From contig OZ023186.1 of assembly GCA_963995505.1 (NCBI GenBank), forward strand, positions 2,108,001 through 2,172,000: 64,000 nt of DNA, in the 5' to 3' direction. This DNA comes from Hypericum androsaemum (taxonomy: Eukaryota > Streptophyta > Magnoliopsida > Malpighiales > Hypericaceae). The notes beneath the pieces were generated by a model. That model was not told where the DNA came from and did not search any database. It saw nothing but the letters and a program-made list of their open reading frames with translations. The position numbers were made by a program, and so were the translations under genes. This document shows positions 12,091 to 26,256 of the stretch, one piece after another. Position 1 is the stretch's first letter. Every line of letters begins with the position of its first letter.

Positions 12091-12608
12091 ACTCTCTCAT
12101 ACAGAAGTGCCACCTCTTGGTTCAGAAATTGAAGTCTCAGAGCATTTATTGCATATCCAGCCTATGAGCCTAGTGTTGCAGTTGACGTATAGATGTAAAC
12201 CTGAAGAAATGGTATCTTCTATGTAAAATCTTTTGGCCCCAGTTTTATATTGTATTGTTGATATCATAGTTGGAAGAGTGTAGGCCTTGATCCATCATAG
12301 TGTATATTATTAGTATTGGCTGTGCCGGTCACTTTGAGAATCTCGTTGCGAGAGTGGTGAACTTAAGTGTGGAAAATTCACGTACACGTTGACTTAAGGT
12401 TTAAGGTTTTCAGTTGACCATACTCTTGATAGAGGCACAAGGCAATGTCAAACCAACGCACACCATTCAGAAAGTATGATATATGGAAAATAATGATACT
12501 TTCGTGCTTCTTTGGAGCTACCAAGTGAAACCTAAGGTAACCAATTGAAAGGTAGAGACAAACTTTTCATGGATTAGGATCCTGGTAGAGCCTCTAAATA
12601 ATAGTAAT

Positions 12609-12646
12609 ATATTTTCCGGAGTTAAAAAAACACCGGAAAATAATAC
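12609..12646. repeat. Short inverted repeat
   Basis: Arms TATTTTCCGG and CCGGAAAATA around an A-rich loop could form a hairpin about 0.5 kb downstream of the RING-CH stop. It could be a 3' end structure or the remains of a MITE. Confidence 0.4.
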
Positions 12647-13034
12647 ATTCTCTATGATGAAGAAGTAAAAAATTCCTATTTAGGATGGAAAACTTGAGAA
12701 TGGATTGAGTGGGGACTATTAAAATCTTGTCCACAGGTAGGAACTTAATTATAGGCCGTCAGATTTGATTTTAAATCAAAATATTTGAAAACAAGGGCCA
12801 TTAATCTATCAAAAGTACTTTTGACATTTTACCTACCAATTGGGAATTCTACCCCACTACCATTTTAACTTTTATCTCCCAAAGTTGGAAAAAAAAATTC
12901 GGCCGCCATCTCTCTCCTCTATTTTAGAAATAATAATAATAATAATTCTTCTTCTTCTTCTTCCAAATCTCATCCATTCTTTTATTATTTCTCAACTCTA
13001 AACAGCTTCCATCTTCTTCTTTTTTTGTCAGGCC

Positions 13035-13280
13035 CGCCAGCGACGTGGGTGCCCGGAGCAACAGCAGCAGCCGCTCCTCGCCGTGAAGGTGGAGCTCGAA
13101 CAACTCATCATCTCCATCTTCGACGACCCGTCGGTGAGCCGCGTCATGAGGGAGGCCAGCTTCTCCAGCCCCTCCGTCAAGGCCGCCATCGAGCACTCTC
13201 TCACAGTAACCGCCGCTCCCCCGCTCCAGCCCGGGTTCGCGTTCTGGTCGGCCACGACTCCCGTGCCCGTCCCGGGGAGC
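13035..13280 (+). pseudogene. SMAX1-like (SMXL/D53) N-terminal gene fragment
   Basis: The frame with codons starting at 13035 reads [20 protein letters not shown] and then [37 protein letters not shown]. This is the conserved double Clp-N repeat region of SMAX1-like proteins, the ClpB-related repressors degraded in karrikin and strigolactone signalling. Similarity fades after about 13220. There is no start codon, no ATPase domains and no flanking gene, so it is a fragment of under 90 residues. A possible acceptor (tttgtcag) precedes it. It is GC-rich and sits within transposon sequence, which points to capture. I infer that a full donor gene exists elsewhere in the genome. Confidence 0.75.
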
Positions 13281-13384
13281 CAGAGTTTGTATGTGAGGGT
13301 TTGTCGGTTGGAGAAGGAGATTTTGGTTGGGAGGTTTTTGATTTTGATACTGCAGTTGAGTTCGATTAGGGTTTTTGTGATCTC

Positions 13385-14000
13385 TTTTGTTTTGTTTAAG
13401 TATGTAATGATATTGGTTTGAGTATGTAATGATATTGGTTTTAGTCTGTAATGATATTGGTTCGAGTATGTATTGATATTGGTTTAAGTCTGTATTGATA
13501 TTGGTTTTAGTCTGTACTGATATTGATTTGAGTATGTATTGATATTGGTTTTAGTCTCTAATGATATTAGTTTTAGCCTGTACTGTTATTGGTTTGAGTA
13601 TGTATTGATATTGGTTTTAGTCTCTAATGATATTAGTTTTAGCCTGTACTGTTATTGGTTTGAGTATGTCCTGATATTAGTTTGAGTCTGTAATGATATT
13701 GGTTTGAGTAAGTAATGCTATTAGTTTTAGTTTGTAATGATATTGATTTCGAACGTAGTGATATTAGTTTTCGAACGTGGTGATATATTGGTTTTCGAAT
13801 GTGTTAATATTGATTTTCGAATGCGGTGATATTGATTTTCGAACATCGTGATATTGGTTTTTCGAACATAGTGATATTGGTTTCCAAAGGTAGTGATATT
13901 GGTTTGCGAATGTAGTGATATTGGTTTTCGAATGCAGTGATATTGGTTTCCGAACGTAGTAATATTAGTTTTCGAATGTAGTGATATTAGTTTTCTATTG
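13385..14000. repeat. Degenerate minisatellite, GATATTGGTTT core
   Basis: More than 20 imperfect copies of about 20-26 bp carry the core TGATATTGGTTT. The first half uses a spacer like GAGTATGTAT or AGTCTGTAA; the second half uses a spacer like TCGAATGTAG. The switch of spacer suggests two expansion phases. The same core occurs at 60680-61005 and, degraded, near 9080-9220. Confidence 0.85.
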
Positions 14001-14387
14001 AATTTTCATTCTTTGGTTCTTTGAGTTTATTTAAAAAAATCTGGTAGGGTTTTTGAAGTTCACAATAATTTAAAGAGAGAGAAAGAGTCTTTTCCTCTTT
14101 TCACATAAGATTGGTTAAATTTTTTTTTACCTTTTTAGTTTTTCCATAAAAAAATGCGCCAGCTAATTTTCCATCTCTCATTTTTTTTCTATTAGTTTTC
14201 TTATTTTACCCTTAATTATTTTATTAATACCTAGATTGCCACAATCTCCCCTTTAGTCCCCAAATTTGGAGACTACCCTTGTTCCCATCAAATCTCCCCC
14301 TGGAAAACTTGTATCAGAAAACACTTCCAGACAAAACATGATATGCTACAATAAATTTATTTCCCTAATTTTTTCACATTATTATTA

Positions 14388-15525
14388 GGGCAAATTATTG
14401 TAGCACTCCTCTTATTTGACTTAATTGACGATTTAGTCCCTCTAGTTTCAAAAAATATTCTGACATCTTCCGTCTTTGATTTTATTATACTTTGGGGTCC
14501 CTGTCATCAGAATATTCGATTTTCTCCGGCGAAGGGCCACTTGAAAAGACGAAAATTCCCCTCCCACTTAAAAAAAACTCTCTTTCTTCTTCCTCTTCAT
14601 CTTCTTCCATTCACCTCCAATAAAAACAAAAAAAACCACCAGAATCAAACAATTTGCCCAAGTCCTCGATGAAGCCAATTAGATCATCATCCATCAAACC
14701 CTCGGCAAAGCTGGACCTCCTGGAAGACGACCGATGCGGAAGCCTGGGAGCGCCAACTTCGACTCTGTGACCTCGCCGCTTCCTTGGACATACAGTGGGA
14801 ATCGACGAACCGACGGACGGAGACTGAACCTAGATTTGGGATTGAGGACGAACCCACTGTCGAGGACGGCACAGTCCCTCTCCCGGGCCAGAAGCCTGAG
14901 CTCGTCGGCGGCTGCCATGTGGAAGAGCTGGCACTGGTTCTGGAACACCCCGCTCAGGAATCTCCCCGTGGCCGACTCAGGCACCAACGGCGTTCAGGCC
15001 CCCGAAGTCGTTGCTCTGGTTGCTGCTGCTGCTCGGCTCGCATTGGCTCGGCCCAGCCTGCACCACCACCACCACGTGTGCCCTCCTCCTCGGTGCCGCG
15101 AAGCTGGTTGACAATCGACACGAGACGGGGAAGGCGCGTGCGAGAGGAGGAGGAAGGCCGGTGGTGGTAGCGTATTGGGTACGGTCCATCAACGGAAGTC
15201 GGAAGAGAGTGAGATTAATTAATTAAAAATGGAATAATAATTAATATGGCAAATTGTTTGATTCTGGTATTTTTTTTGTTTTTGTTGGAGGTGAAAGGAA
15301 GAAGATGAAAAGGAAGAAGAAAAAGAGTTTTTTTTATTTTTTTAAGTGGAAGGGACATTTTTGTCTTTTCAAGTGGTCCTTCGCGGGAGAAAATCGAATA
15401 TTCCGACGCCAGGGACCCCAAAGTATAATAAAATCAAAGAAGGGGGATGTCATAATGTTTTTCGAAACTAGAGGGACTAAATCGTCGATTAAGTCAAACA
15501 AGAGGGATGCTACAGTAATTTGCTC
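14388..15525. mobile_element. Long-TIR Mutator-like element (Pack-MULE type) with 9-bp TSD
   Basis: The element is 1138 bp. Terminal inverted repeats of roughly 250 bp start GGGCAAATTATTGTAGCA on the left and, reverse-complemented, GAGCAAATTACTGTAGCA on the right. Perfect 9-bp target duplications TTATTATTA flank it at 14379-14387 and 15526-15534, the hallmark of the Mutator superfamily. The centre (about 14660-15180) is GC-rich non-TIR DNA, open in several frames, and looks like acquired genic sequence; I could not identify the donor. There is no transposase, so movement would need a MULE enzyme in trans. Confidence 0.85.
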
Positions 15526-15536
15526 TTATTATTATA

Positions 15537-16097
15537 CAGTAAAACGTCTCTAAAATGATATTGTCAGGACCGGAGAAAAATATCACTTTATAGAGGTTAT
15601 TAGATAAGAGAGGTTTACATTTTTTTTCTTCCAAAAATATTAAAATTGAGTTTTTGAATAATAAATAGGTAAATAACAAAAATTACTCAGTCTATATACA
15701 AATTACCTAAAATTTAGACTTATAGCGTTATTCAAATGATATACTCGATTGAGATATTTTCTTAGAACAAGACGATGATCATAAGAACCATTCTAAAACG
15801 ATTGAGAAGATGAATGATGATGTAAAATTTATTAAATAAGCAAATTTAGCACAAACTAATGTCTTACAATATTTTTCGAATTTGTAAAATATGTAAAAAA
15901 TATATATTTATTCAAAAATATCACTTTATGCAAAAATTAGGACCGAGATTTAGCACTAAAATTTTCTGAAAAAGTATTAGTTATTACGATAGAGAGGTTA
16001 CTAAATTTTAACACTGGTCCCTACTCGAGACCGAAATTTTTTTTCAATTTAGAGAGATTATCACTTTAAAGATGATCACTTCACAGAGCTTTTACTG
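15537..16097. mobile_element. Emigrant-like (pogo/Tc1-mariner) MITE, 561 bp
   Basis: The ends CAGTAAAACGTCTCT and TTTTACTG are flanked by TA on both sides (15535-15536 and 16098-16099). The TIR resembles the CAGTAAAACCTCTATAA end of Emigrant/Lemi-type MITEs, whose family uses TA targets. The interior is AT-rich and non-coding. It abuts the target duplication of the MULE on its left. Confidence 0.75.
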
Positions 16098-16099
16098 TA

Positions 16100-16849
16100 T
16101 ACTCTTTTCCCCTCCCTATCAATCACAATATTAAACTTCATAATACAATAGCCCATCATATACAAGTGCTAAAAAAACTTAAATTTATTTAAGAAGATAT
16201 TAAGTTGAAATTTCACCAAAAAATATATTAAACTTCAAAATTTTCTAAAAGAACCATCTTTAAGACGCGGCAACTTTTCATTGGTTTGTGCCAACTGCGG
16301 ACAAAGAAAAAATCACTCCTCTTTGGCAGATTTAGATTTAATTAAAAAAAATTTAGTTTCAAATTTGTGCACACTTTAAAAAATATCATCGAAAAATTAT
16401 CTTTAAAATAAAACCGACTGGACTCTAAATATCATATCTTATAGAACCCTAAAACCCTATAACATATCCCTCAAAAAAAAATAAAACCCTATAACCTTGG
16501 TGTCTGGTGCTTCTTCCTCCTGTCCCCCTGCTTTGACCTCGTCAAAGTTTTCACCAATTAACCCCAACCATCTCTCCCTCTCTCTCAAACCCAAGTGAGC
16601 ATTTTCCATTGCTCCGCCCATGTTACTGTGCCACTCTATTTTGTGCGGTTTGATTTTGTTTTTCTGATCGGCGCTTCCGTTATTTATCTATATATTTTCC
16701 TTTCTCGTATTGTAATCCGTTCATTTTAATATATACTCTGCGTCACTCTTAAAAAAAACTTGTTAATTTCTGCTTTAAAGTTATTGCCTTCGGAAAAATT
16801 GTAATCTAACTGGAAAAAGTTGCGATCTTTAACGTTGTTTCAGCGTCTA
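16100..16849 (+). other. Upstream region of TIM10
   Basis: No gene is seen. The last 250 bases hold pyrimidine-rich runs typical of a plant promoter and 5' leader, but I see no clear TATA box at a convincing distance. Confidence 0.35.
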
Positions 16850-18637
16850 ATGGCTAACAACGGCGGTGAGTCCCTGCCGGTTTTGGACAAGGACACGGTG
16901 AGTGCTCCTGCCTTCCCCAGGAAACTTCTGGGTCGTTGTCCCTTTTGTATTAAAAGATTTGGTGGGCAGATAGGTAATATGGAAATTCGGTTGTTTTTCG
17001 GGTTTAAGCTCCGGTATTCATAGTCGAGCAATGTCGGGTTCTATTGACTATCACAATTGGAACAGAATGGTTGTTTTTGATCCATAATAGGATATGAAAG
17101 TTTCGAGCTTTGTCATTGTTAAGCGAGCTATAGCTTCAGGGAGCTGCTTCTGCTTGTAGATTGGAGTTCTGGGTTTCATCTGTTGAAGTTTGAATTTTCC
17201 TGGTCTATTGATTTAAATGCAAGGATGTTTGTTGCTTGTGGAAGTTATCGCGGTGGTTAATTTGGATGTTCATCGATTTCTTTGCTTCGTGAAGGCGTTT
17301 GGCATGGCAGCGACGGAGATGGAGTATCGGGTAGAGTTGTTCAACAGGTAGGCTTTGGTATTGTCGAGTTACCTCATCGAATTCTTAACGGGAAAGAGCA
17401 TTCTTTATGATGTATGTGATGAGTGTTTGTGGTGTTGTGTGGGATACAATAATTGCATATGATTCGTTGTTGTTAGATACCAAATTGTTTTACTGTTATG
17501 TTCCCTGTCTCTGTTCTTCATTTGCGTGGCAGGAATTGATCTGATTAGCTTGTTGTAATTCTATTAGTTTTCGTCTGTGAGAGGGAAAGTAGCAGGATGA
17601 AGATTCGGTTCTATTCACTAATTGATTGGCAGTTCGAGGGATGTCGGTTACGTTATCTTTGTGCTGCATTGTGAAATCCAGACTGAACTAGTTGGTGTGC
17701 ATGTAAATTATCCTGCCACCGATGAATTGCCCCTGAAATCTTGGAAAAAATGTGAAGGAATTGTTGATTAATTTCGTCGTGAAAGAGAATCCAATCATAC
17801 ATGCTGTAGCAATCATTTCTCGTCTCGTTTCGTAACTCTTGGATCATCTCATATCCTGCTTTGAGCTTCAATTCTTCTCGCGTGTCTTGGATCATCTCAT
17901 ATTCTGCTTTGAGCTTCAATTCTTCTCGCGTGTCTTGGATCATCTCATATTCTGCTTTGAGCTTTTTTCATGTAAAAACTGAAGTTCTCAAGAATTACAG
18001 GCTTGCCCAGACCTGTTTCAACAAGTGTGTTGACAAGAGGTAATTTATTTCTTCTCCCTCGTCGTTCGAGTTGGTGAACATCATCAAGCAGAATGAACTT
18101 TTGAGATTGTTATTCTACATTTTTTTTCCTTTCCTTTTTAACATTTCCAGGTACAAGGAGAGTGAGCTGAATATGGGTGAAAATAGTTGCATTGACCGTT
18201 GCGTTTCAAAGTACTGGCTGGTAGGCTTATGGCTTTGATTCCATTCCATTCCATTATATTAATCTGATAGTGAGCCTTCCATTTATTATCACATGAGCTG
18301 TTGGCCATCTTTAGTGTGGTGTGTTAAAGCACGCTTTAACTAAGAGCTTCAAATTCAAAGTAGCATTCTGTTCCATGCTGCTATGAGCGTGTACAAAGAA
18401 CTGGCGCACGCTGTTGCATCTTTCTGTCTTCGTAATTGGCATAACTTCTCGAATATGAATCCGTGGTTTAGAAACCTCATGAACAAGCCCTGGAAACATT
18501 TACTACAAGATTGCATAGGCTTCAGTAATGTTGCTGAAGTTCAAAATCTTTATTCCTCTCGTGATCAAGCCCGAATTGCTTTGCAGGTGACTAATATCGT
18601 TGGAACGATGCTCAGCGGTACTCAGCAGCGCCCTTAG
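16850..18637 (+). CDS. TIM10: TIM10, small Tim chaperone of the mitochondrial intermembrane space
   Basis: Five exons, 16850-16897, 17295-17347, 18001-18039, 18151-18220 and 18587-18637, join in phase to 86 residues, the usual length of Tim10. The twin CX3C motif is complete: C39-FNK-C43 and C60-IDR-C64, 16 residues apart. The strongly conserved stretches EYRVELFNR and ESELNMGENSCIDRCVSKYW are present. Tim10 assembles with Tim9 into a hexamer that escorts hydrophobic carrier proteins to the TIM22 complex; the four cysteines form two disulfides after Mia40 import. Exon 1 is short and variable, as in other Tim10 genes. The exon 2 acceptor (gaag) and last-exon acceptor (ttgcag) were chosen by phase and family fit. 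Expression is probably constitutive. Confidence 0.93.
17828..17962. repeat. 48-bp tandem repeat in TIM10 intron 2
   Basis: About 2.5 copies of a unit containing TTGGATCATCTCATATTCTG and GCTTCAATTCTTCTCGCG, nearly identical, lie just upstream of exon 3. It is intronic and likely length-variable. Confidence 0.8.
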
Positions 18638-19250
18638 AACCGAGATCTCTGCCTTGTTTCAAATTTTTTTTGAATTTGTCATATCATCCTAACATTAAAG
18701 AGATTGACTTCTGTACCTTCACGCCTTCTATCTATTTTTTGTCTCAATTGTAAGTTCATTTTATTCTAGGTAGAAAATATGGGCAGTTTGAGTTGTTTGT
18801 CCTCTCTAAATAAGGTTATAATGTTTTGGAATCTGCAACATGTAATAACAAGATTTATGCAGAAAATATATTTGTCTTCTCCTGTCTTCTCCGCCATTTT
18901 TTGCAAGCCTAAGTATCACTTCCAAGTTTTGTCCAAAGATTTTAAGTGGTAAAGGTGAAGTATAGAATAGAAACCAACGAGTTAAAAAAAAAAAATTCTA
19001 ACCCGTCTTTGATCGATGATCTGATGATATTCGCTGACATGGTAATTCGAGATCTTTGAATCTCGAGCCAATCTGATCAGTAATCACCAACCACTCGTAG
19101 ACTTCTAGCCCCCTACTCTCAATTTGGTGTTCACTTCACAGATCCCGGAAGTCGCACATGCAAGAATATGACAAAATGTGTGGTCAAATGAAATCCATCG
19201 GGTCGGAATATGTATGAATTTTAATTTTGCCAACGTTACATGATACAAAG

Positions 19251-19398
19251 GTCGTGTGAGTAACCAACTCGTGTATGGTCTGATAGATACGGTGTTAATC
19301 CTTAAGCATGAGGTTGGAGGATCGAATCCTATGATCATCTAAGATCTGAAATTGTGAAAACAATTTAAATCTCACAAAAAAAAAGTTGTGTGAGTAAC
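19251..19398 (+). mobile_element. tRNA-derived SINE with 14-bp target duplications
   Basis: The body at 19265-19384 is 120 bp with a Pol III B-box GGATCGAATCC near 19319 and a short A-rich tail. It is flanked by direct repeats GTCGTGTGAGTAAC (19251-19264) and GTTGTGTGAGTAAC (19385-19398), differing at one base. The A-box region (TGGTCTGATAG) is weak. It lies downstream of both TIM10 and BSK. Confidence 0.75.
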
Positions 19399-19649
19399 AG
19401 CCGGCCAGCAAATGCTCTCACAACATTACAACTTTCACAATGGCCACAAGTTGCATTCTTCAAACACAGCATACTTTACAGGTTACCCTGTGATGATGAC
19501 CCATAGCCAGGCCCTACTTGAGGAACAACATTAATGTGATGGTGACTAGCGCTTTCTGAAAGCTACTTAAGCTCAAGATCCAATAAAAGAAGCCAATCAT
19601 AGATTTTTAAGGCTCAAGTGTTTGGATTACTGAAAATAATGGCTGTACA

Positions 19650-22479
<2,830 letters not shown>

Positions 22480-23058
22480 TTTTTTAAAACTAAAGTTGCT
22501 TAAATTGCTCTATTAGTCCCAAGTAAATAAGCCAAGACTAAGCTTAACCCAGAAAAGGAAACAGGAAAAAGAACACAACTTTAAGTCTTTCACTTGTGTC
22601 TCTTCTCTAAGAGAAGTTGGCTAGCTAAAGTTTCATGTGTGCTTCATTGGGAGTAGCAACTTCTTGAGGGGAGAGAGAGAGTTTTTTTTTAAGGAAGAGA
22701 AAGAGCAGGGATCCAAGGTTTCTCTCTTTACCCCCTTCACTATCATGTACATTTTTTCACCTCGCTTCTCTCTCCTTCATTCCCTCCTCGTTTCAACTAC
22801 TTCAATTATTTTTTTTAAAAACGGAATGGAAAAATTTAGAGAGGGAGAGAGAAAGAGTTCAGTTTCAGCTTCAGCTTGTCTTCTGATTGAGAGTTATAAC
22901 TATTACAAACTGATCCCAGTCTCGATTTCTGCGCTTGAGGTGCACGGACTAGATCATAAGTGGGTATTTTTTTAAATAGATTAGGTGGGTAATCGCAGAA
23001 CCTTTATATTTTATTAAAAAAATTCATTTGCATCGAATCTACTGACTAATCGATATTC
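22480..23058 (-). other. BSK upstream region
   Basis: This holds GA/CT-rich and T-rich runs (22660-22870) usual for plant 5' leaders and promoters. A plus-strand open frame at 22637-22975 is not supported by composition or family. Confidence 0.4.
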
Positions 23059-23654
23059 TGTTGGAGTGCAAAAATATCTAATTTTGAAGTTCGGGGTCGA
23101 CCAAGGCAATCATAGAAGTGCTGGTGTTTGAGTCCCGTCTTACCTTAGCAAGAGCCCCTCGGCCGGCGTTCCGAAGGCATGGACTCCTCTCGAGGGGAAG
23201 GAGCCTAGGCTAAGTAGCAACATGTCTTGGTTGGAAGAGGTGATGAGGGTCCGCTTAGCCTTCTCTTGAAATGAATGCGGAAATGTGAACCCGTCCGGGT
23301 AAGCAGAGGTGCAAGGCTCCGAAAATTGAAGCCTTGCGCTTAGTTGGGGGAAGATGATGCAATCCTGCATTTGGTTGGTAGATTGGCTATAACTTTTGAC
23401 TCAAGAATCAGATTGAGATGATTCAAGTTGTTGTGCAAAGATAAGATATAGATCTACAACTTTATAGTTTATGAGTTCTTCTGAATCAGATTGTAAGGGG
23501 GTCAAAAGTGTGTTTGAAGTGGTTGTGCCTAGGGCAGGCGCAAGGGTTGTGCCTGGAACTCCTTCTCCAAGTAGGTAGGCGCAAGGGTTGCACCTCCGGG
23601 GGTAGGTAGGCACAAGGGGCTGTGCCTGGGTCTCCTCCGAGGAGCCAAAAGAGT

Positions 23655-23860
23655 CCTCGACTCCAAGGAGGTACTAGGGTCTCCAACTCCGAGGAGACGA
23701 GAGGGTCTTCGACTCCGAGGAGGTGCAAGGTTCTTTGATTCCAAAGAGGTGCAAGGGTCTCCGACTCTGAGGAGGCGAAAGGGTCTTCGAATTTGAAGAG
23801 GTGCAAAGGTCTCTGACTCCGAGGAGGTGCAAGGGTCTCTGACTCCGAGGCGCTATAAAG
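23655..23860. repeat. About 30-bp minisatellite inside the solo LTR
   Basis: Six to seven imperfect copies of a unit like GACTCCGAGGAGGTGCAAGG plus GTCTCC. The repeat keeps long frames open on both strands, which explains a spurious 219-codon frame on the minus strand. Confidence 0.8.
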
Positions 23861-24624
23861 GTGGTGAAGCAGAGGCACATAAATGGTAACTTGGCCGTCA
23901 TTTCGATAGGTGAGGAGAGTTGGGATGCAAAGTCCTGCACCTCCGGATCTTATCTCCAGGGAGGCACAACCCCTTGCTCCTGGGTGCCTCTGGGGAGGCC
24001 CAATCCCTTGCGCTTGTGTCCCCTTCGAGGAGATGCAAACCCTTGCACCTGGATCCTCCCTCCAGAGAGGCATGCATGCTTGCATTTGGGTCTTCTCTCT
24101 AGGTGGGCATAGGGCGTCTAATTGGGGGATGGTTCCGGAGTACACGTGTTGGTCGAGATGTTCGACTATGCATTGGTGATCGTTTGAAAGGAGTTTGAAG
24201 AGTAAACTTAATGTCAGCTCAAGGAAGCGGGTCGGGGTTTGTTTGGACTAGCGCTGTTATGAGCTCGTTTCGGGCTAGAGATGAAGGGAGTCGTTGGAGG
24301 CTAAGCTTAAGGAGAGTCAACCCATATCATGGATGGGTTCGACCCGTCTTGTGTTATTTCGGAAAGACATTTTGGGTGGTACGTGAAGTCGGTTGGATGC
24401 GGCTTAGAGTTCTTATTTTGACCAGTGATGCTTGTTCAACACAGTCTAAATGTTCCTATTTTAGGCCGGATCTCTTTTATTTTGGAGTCGATCTAGACTT
24501 TCTTATACTAAGCCGGGGTGAATCTCCCTATATTGGAAATAGCTTAAGTGGAGACTTCCTATACAGAGCACGGCATAGTTGGAGTCTTTCCTATATTGGA
24601 GACCGAGGCTAAGTCAAAGATCTC

Positions 24625-24633
24625 TATATAAAG
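24625..24633 (+). promoter_or_regulatory. TATA box of the solo LTR
   Basis: TATATAAAG is followed 20-40 bases later by a CA-rich leader. The position near the 3' part of the LTR fits the U3/R boundary. Confidence 0.55.
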
Positions 24634-24831
24634 AAGGCTCGGGGGAAAGAGCAGACATCCACCACAAACACAACCCACAACTACTTTACTTGTCTCTTGC
24701 TTTTCCTTTCATTAGCATAGCTTAGCCTAGTCTAGTACTTTTCCCCCTCTCCGTTACGCCAACCTTAGGACGATCACTCCGAATCCGTCTCAGAAAGTCT
24801 TAGCGTTCTTGTACCCCTTTTCCTCGCAACA

Positions 24832-26247
24832 GATTCGATCTGATAGAATTTTTGGAAAGTGAAGAACTCTCTCAACAGATATATAATATTATTGTGTTTC
24901 TGAAGAATCGAACTCGAAAATTCTTGGTTGAAATAAAACAAGTCTCAGAGATATCTCTATATTTGGAGTCAAGTATTATCAGGTCTTATTTAGGCAATAA
25001 TTTTCCCAATATTATCTTTTACATTAGTAAAACTTAACCCAAAATTATTTACATGAATACAAATTTCTTACCATGAATCAACCTCCCTTGATAAATCTCT
25101 CACTAATTAATTTAAGTATTCATCCCTTCGATCAACTTAAAATATAATGGATTAAAGTAGAATCAACCCTAGAATTAAAATCTTCAAATGGGAGCTAGGA
25201 AGTGGCGATCAATCGCCGAATAATGGTCGCGGGGCTTCGAGACATGTGGGGCTGGTTTGGGGGAGTGTTATGGTGGGTCAAAGTCCACAAAGCCAGCATT
25301 TGAAGTGGAGCTTGCGTAATTGGGGCAAATTATCAATTGGGTAAAGTTGCATTTATGGATTGTTTCTAATTATTTATTATATTTTGATGTAAAATTTTAA
25401 TTATGAATAGGAATGTATTATCGAAGGCTACGTATCGGGATAACATAAAGTGTATACGACAAAAATTAATGATTCATTTTTGAACAATGTAATTATTGAT
25501 GTAAAAATTTAATTCAAAATATTATTAAGGGACGTAGAGGGTAACCATTGTTGTTGTCAATGTAAGGAATTTTAGGGTTATGATAAAAATTAGGATTTCT
25601 ATAGGACCATATATAAAGGTTTAGGTCTGTTGGTAGATTTTTATGTTTAAGGCCCGAATATGAATTCATAAGATGGATTCCTAGAATAAGATAAGAGATT
25701 CGACCTGCAAAGTCTGGGTTTTTGGAGGAGCTGAATATATTCGCATTATAAATTGAGGACCCTTCTAACATAAAGTTGCTTTTATAAATGATAAAGAGGG
25801 ATAATAAAGGTTATGTACTTTAGGCCACAGCCAACAAAATAAAAAGCAGTCAAAATTTGTCGTGCCGGATAAAAAAAGGGAAGCTGCCTATTATTCAACA
25901 ACTTTTTTTTTAAAAAATGATTAATTTAAAAATAAATAACATCGTATAGTTTAACTAGGATTTTCGAATTCGAACTACGAAATGCAACTACATCGAAACC
26001 TGAGCAAGAATTTTGAATCAATTACTATTTTTAACTGCTTCAAATCTAGATTAATCAACTAAATAATCTGATTCATAAAAAAAAACTTATGAAATAATTG
26101 CCAAATTACCTAAATTGGGGAACCCAATCTAAGCGTACTCGGGATGTCCAAATAAACCAGAAAGAAAAGAAACGACATCTGTGTTTTCGTGCACTTGACC
26201 TGTCGAAATCATTAATCAGCTCCCTTTCCACTTTCCAGTGATTATAA
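24832..26247. other. Intergenic, no gene seen
   Basis: AT-rich sequence without conserved coding. Around 25930-26010 there is a short stretch (TTCGAATTCGAACTA) resembling sequence near 29290 and 59425, a likely old dispersed repeat. Confidence 0.4.
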
Positions 26248-26256
26248 AAGTTTCAA

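Larger units (their letters stand above)
12702..14270. mobile_element. Candidate non-autonomous transposon, GGGGAC family, with SMXL fragment
   Basis: The left end GGATTGAGTGGGGACT matches the ends of the relatives at 60563-61846 and 63560-63685, and the subterminal GTCAGATTTGATTTT matches the element at 9014. The right end is a weaker inverted match, TTTAGTCCCC, near 14251-14261. Inside are an SMXL gene fragment and a long GATATTGGTTT minisatellite. I see no target duplication, so the exact right end is uncertain. Confidence 0.5.
23059..24831 (+). mobile_element. Solo LTR, 1.77 kb
   Basis: The segment begins TGTTGGAGTGC and ends CTCGCAACA, giving inverted TGTTG/CAACA ends, with flanks tattc and gattc that match at four of five bases. 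A TATATAAAG box lies at 24625-24633, followed by a CA-rich stretch expected for R/U5. No primer site or coding region adjoins either end, so this is best read as a solo LTR left by recombination. Superfamily is uncertain, with Gypsy-like length. Confidence 0.65.

Noticed and set aside
13385..14000. CRISPR-like regular repeats
   Set aside because: Units are short, diverged and without unique spacers, in a plant nuclear context; this is a minisatellite.
18383..18637. An 84-codon frame overlapping the end of TIM10
   Set aside because: Only the last 51 bases are the TIM10 terminal exon; the rest is intron 4 read through in frame by chance.
19265..19340. A tRNA gene suggested by the perfect B-box
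   Set aside because: No cloverleaf can be formed with a proper acceptor stem; the A-rich tail and target duplications show a SINE.
22637..22975. A 112-codon plus-strand frame upstream of BSK
   Set aside because: It lies in GA/CT-rich promoter sequence, with low-complexity translation and no family match.
23486..24145. A 219-codon minus-strand open frame
   Set aside because: It is produced by the 30-bp minisatellite inside the solo LTR; the translation is a repetitive string with no domain and other frames are open too.
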